7,525 bases of DNA from positions 1-7,525 of the forward strand of contig MFUY01000030.1 of assembly GCA_001787035.1 (NCBI GenBank). Direction: 5' to 3'. The first letter of the stretch is position 1; every line of letters begins with the position of its first letter. This DNA is from Candidatus Nomurabacteria bacterium RIFCSPLOWO2_01_FULL_41_12. GTDB taxonomy: Bacteria; Patescibacteriota; Minisyncoccia; Phycocordibacterales; UBA9973. The notes under the pieces were generated by a model. The model saw nothing but the letters and a program-made list of their open reading frames with translations. It ran no database searches and was not told the DNA's origin. The position numbers were made by a program, and so were the translations under genes. Positions 5,756-7,525 of the stretch are shown here, one piece after another.

Positions 5756-5795
5756 CCCCCACACCTACTTTATTCAAAGTAGGTGTGGGGGTATA
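5752..5795. repeat. Perfect 20-bp inverted repeat between two divergent promoters
   Basis: The left arm (5752-5771, TATACCCCCACACC...) and right arm (5776-5795) are exact reverse complements around a 4-base centre, ATTC. No T tract follows on either strand, so it is not an intrinsic terminator. It overlaps the -10 of the leftward ATPase gene and occupies the -35 region of polA. A shared operator or a cruciform-forming site are the readings I favour; a small palindromic repeat element is an alternative. Confidence 0.75.
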
Positions 5796-5802
5796 GCTTT
5801 AA

Positions 5803-5811
5803 TGGTACAAT
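5803..5811 (+). promoter_or_regulatory. Extended -10 promoter of polA
   Basis: TGG-TACAAT is followed by seven bases and the ATG at 5819. The -35 position (about 5783-5788) lies in the right arm of the inverted repeat and does not resemble TTGACA. No Shine-Dalgarno site is present, so the transcript is predicted to be leaderless. Confidence 0.6.
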
Positions 5812-5818
5812 TTAGACA

Positions 5819-7525
5819 ATGTCTAAAGAAAATAATCAGCATAATACAACTTTAGTTTTATTGGATGCTCACGCCATTATACACCGTGCTTACCATGCAT
5901 TGCCGGAGTTTTTGTCATCAAAGGGCGAGCCGACCGGCGCACTGTATGGCTTGTCAACGATGCTTATGAAAATAATCTCTGATCTGAAACCGGACTATAT
6001 CGCGGCTTGTTATGACTTGCCGGGTAAGACTTTCCGCCACGAGGCTTATGACGGATACAAAGCCAAGCGAGCCAAGACCGACGAAGCTCTTATTGTCCAG
6101 CTCATTAATTCCCGGAAAATTTTTGAGGCTTTTAATATACCCATATATGATAGTCCTGGTTTTGAAGCGGATGATGTATTGGGAACAATTGTGGAGAAAT
6201 ATAAAAAAGATAAAAATTTGAAGATAATTATTGCTTCAGGAGACATGGACACGATGCAGCTGGTAGATGGTAAGAAAGTGCAAATTTATACACTCAAGAA
6301 AGGCATTAATGATACGATTTTATACGACGAAGAAGCGGTTGTAGCGCGTTTCGGGTTTAAGCCGGTCCTGCTACCTGATTATAAAGGGCTTAGAGGTGAT
6401 GCTTCGGATAATATTATTGGTATTAAAGGTATAGGGGAAAAGACAGCCACAACTTTAGTTGCTACGTTTGGCACAGTTGAAGAAATTTATAAAAAAATAC
6501 AAAAAAGTCCGGAACTTTTCGTTAAAGCGGGTTGTAGTCAAAGGATAATAGAGCTTATAAAAAATAATAAAGAAGAAGCTTTGTTTTCAAAAACTTTGGC
6601 GAAAATCAGGATTGATGCCAAGGTAGATTTTAAAATACCACCTAAAACTTTCTGGGAGACTGCGGATCTGGGGAAAATTGAGCAGGTTTTTGTTCTATTT
6701 GAATTTCGGTCTTTATTTGCGAGGCTGAAAAACTTTTTTGGAAATGGGGAGAAATTTGAGAAAGAAAGTTTTGGAGCTGGTCTGGCTGGGGGAGGGGACG
6801 GAGAGTTCCGAGGACCCGAGAAAACTTTACTTTCGCAAATTTCTCTCCAAAAGTTGCAAGAAACGAGCATTGCCCTATGGCTTCTCAATTCCGACATTGC
6901 CAATCCAAAGTTAGAGGATATTCTTGTTTTTTCTAATAAGAAATCTTTTTCGGAAGCCCACAAGTATATTTTTGAAAAGTTGAAAGAACAGAATTTGGAA
7001 AAAGTGTATGAAGAAATAGAGCGTCCGATAATGCATATAGTGAAAGAGATGGAAGATTATGGAATATTGATAGATAAAAAATATTTTGAAAATTTAGGGC
7101 GAGAATATCATACAGAACTAGATAAGCTTACAAAGAAAATTTATAAAATGGCCGGTACTGAATTTAATATCAACTCACCAAAGCAGTTAGGCATAGTGCT
7201 TTTTGAAAAAATGGGTATGAAAAATGCAAAAAAGAAAAACGCAAGCGGGTCCTTTTCCACTAAAGTTTCAGTCTTGGAAGAACTGGAAGAAGAGAATCCG
7301 ATAATCAAAGAAATACTTGCTTATCGGGAACTGCAAAAATTGCTTTCCACTTATATTGACGTAATTCCCAAGATGGCAGGGCAAGACGGCAGACTGCATG
7401 CGAAATTTTTGCAAAACGGCACCACGACTGGCAGATTTTCTTCACAGGATCCGAATTTGCAAAATTTACCGATCAAGAGTGAACTGGGTAAAAGAATCCG
7501 GAGTGGATTTATCGCTTCCAAGGGT
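5819..7525 (+). CDS. polA: DNA polymerase I, N-terminal 569 residues (runs off the right edge)
   Basis: Pol I removes RNA primers and fills gaps in replication and repair. Residues 1 to about 290 form the 5'-3' (FEN-like) nuclease: LVLLDAHAIIHRAYHA near the start, YDLPGKTFRHEAYDGYK, FEADDVLGT (115-123), ASGDMDTMQLV (139-149) and GLRGDASDNIIGIKGIGEKT (around 190-210), so its metal-binding acids are present. The polymerase domain starts near 395 (EEIERPIMHIVKEMEDYGI) and reaches TTTGRFSSQDPNLQNLPI; the window ends just before motif A. Only about 90 residues lie between the two domains, against some 190 for the 3'-5' exonuclease in E. coli Pol I, and no DxE exonuclease motif is seen. Proofreading is therefore inferred to be lost. 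The start is fixed by the -10 box upstream. Confidence 0.95.
   Translation, partial: MSKENNQHNTTLVLLDAHAIIHRAYHALPEFLSSKGEPTGALYGLSTMLMKIISDLKPDYIAACYDLPGKTFRHEAYDGYKAKRAKTDEALIVQLINSRKIFEAFNIPIYDSPGFEADDVLGTIVEKYKKDKNLKIIIASGDMDTMQLVDGKKVQIYTLKKGINDTILYDEEAVVARFGFKPVLLPDYKGLRGDASDNIIGIKGIGEKTATTLVATFGTVEEIYKKIQKSPELFVKAGCSQRIIELIKNNKEEALFSKTLAKIRIDAKVDFKIPPKTFWETADLGKIEQVFVLFEFRSLFARLKNFFGNGEKFEKESFGAGLAGGGDGEFRGPEKTLLSQISLQKLQETSIALWLLNSDIANPKLEDILVFSNKKSFSEAHKYIFEKLKEQNLEKVYEEIERPIMHIVKEMEDYGILIDKKYFENLGREYHTELDKLTKKIYKMAGTEFNINSPKQLGIVLFEKMGMKNAKKKNASGSFSTKVSVLEELEEENPIIKEILAYRELQKLLSTYIDVIPKMAGQDGRLHAKFLQNGTTTGRFSSQDPNLQNLPIKSELGKRIRSGFIASKG

Noticed and set aside
5741..5764. Upstream in-frame GTG start for the PilB-type ATPase
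   Set aside because: It lies in the palindrome, upstream of the TATACT box that probably drives the gene.
5752..5795. Palindrome as a bidirectional terminator
   Set aside because: The flanking genes diverge from it, and neither strand has a T tract after the stem.
6538..6963. 141-residue open frame antisense to polA
   Set aside because: It is Ser/Phe-rich with no recognisable motif, and the opposite strand encodes well-conserved PolA residues in frame.

Overview
This window is a compact bacterial chromosome segment. I read it as probably from the Candidate Phyla Radiation (Patescibacteria, Parcubacteria-like). The grounds are an AT-rich genome, very short intergenic gaps, a tiny very acidic ORF of a kind I associate with those genomes, a PolA whose proofreading domain has collapsed, and several genes that start 6-7 bases after a -10 box with no Shine-Dalgarno site. 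The phylum call is an inference; the gene calls are firmer.

Layout from left to right. A class A penicillin-binding protein (glycosyltransferase family 51) runs leftward off the edge (377 to 1). It is divergent from tyrS (416-1612) across a 38-base gap. tyrS ends convergently on a 45-residue acidic ORF (1746-1609) that shares its stop bases. Next come ruvC (2302-1826) and ruvB (3770-2736), both on the minus strand. They are separated by a 397-base gap holding a GC-rich, heavily structured stretch with its own plus-strand promoter, which I read as an unidentified non-coding RNA starting near 2378. Upstream of ruvB are three TATCAACA direct repeats, then a second plus-strand RNA candidate (about 3886-4040) closed by a very long helix and followed by a T tract. 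That T tract abuts the stop of a PilB/GspE-type secretion ATPase (5740-4046, minus). A perfect 20-bp inverted repeat sits between this gene and the divergent polA (5819 to the right edge, plus), which is cut just before polymerase motif A.

Working together: RuvC and RuvB are two parts of the Holliday-junction resolvasome; RuvA is not in the window. PolA serves repair and Okazaki-fragment maturation. TyrRS charges tRNA-Tyr. The PBP builds peptidoglycan, and the ATPase would power type IV pilus extension. These are housekeeping genes with no mobile element, CRISPR array, tRNA or rRNA.

The most interesting content is non-coding: two unidentified structured RNA candidates, a recurring extended -10 box (TGnTAnnAT-like) that directly precedes start codons, two palindromes over promoters, two exact DnaA-box matches flanking ruvC, and the phased repeats upstream of ruvB. 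I found no demonstrable new multi-gene system.
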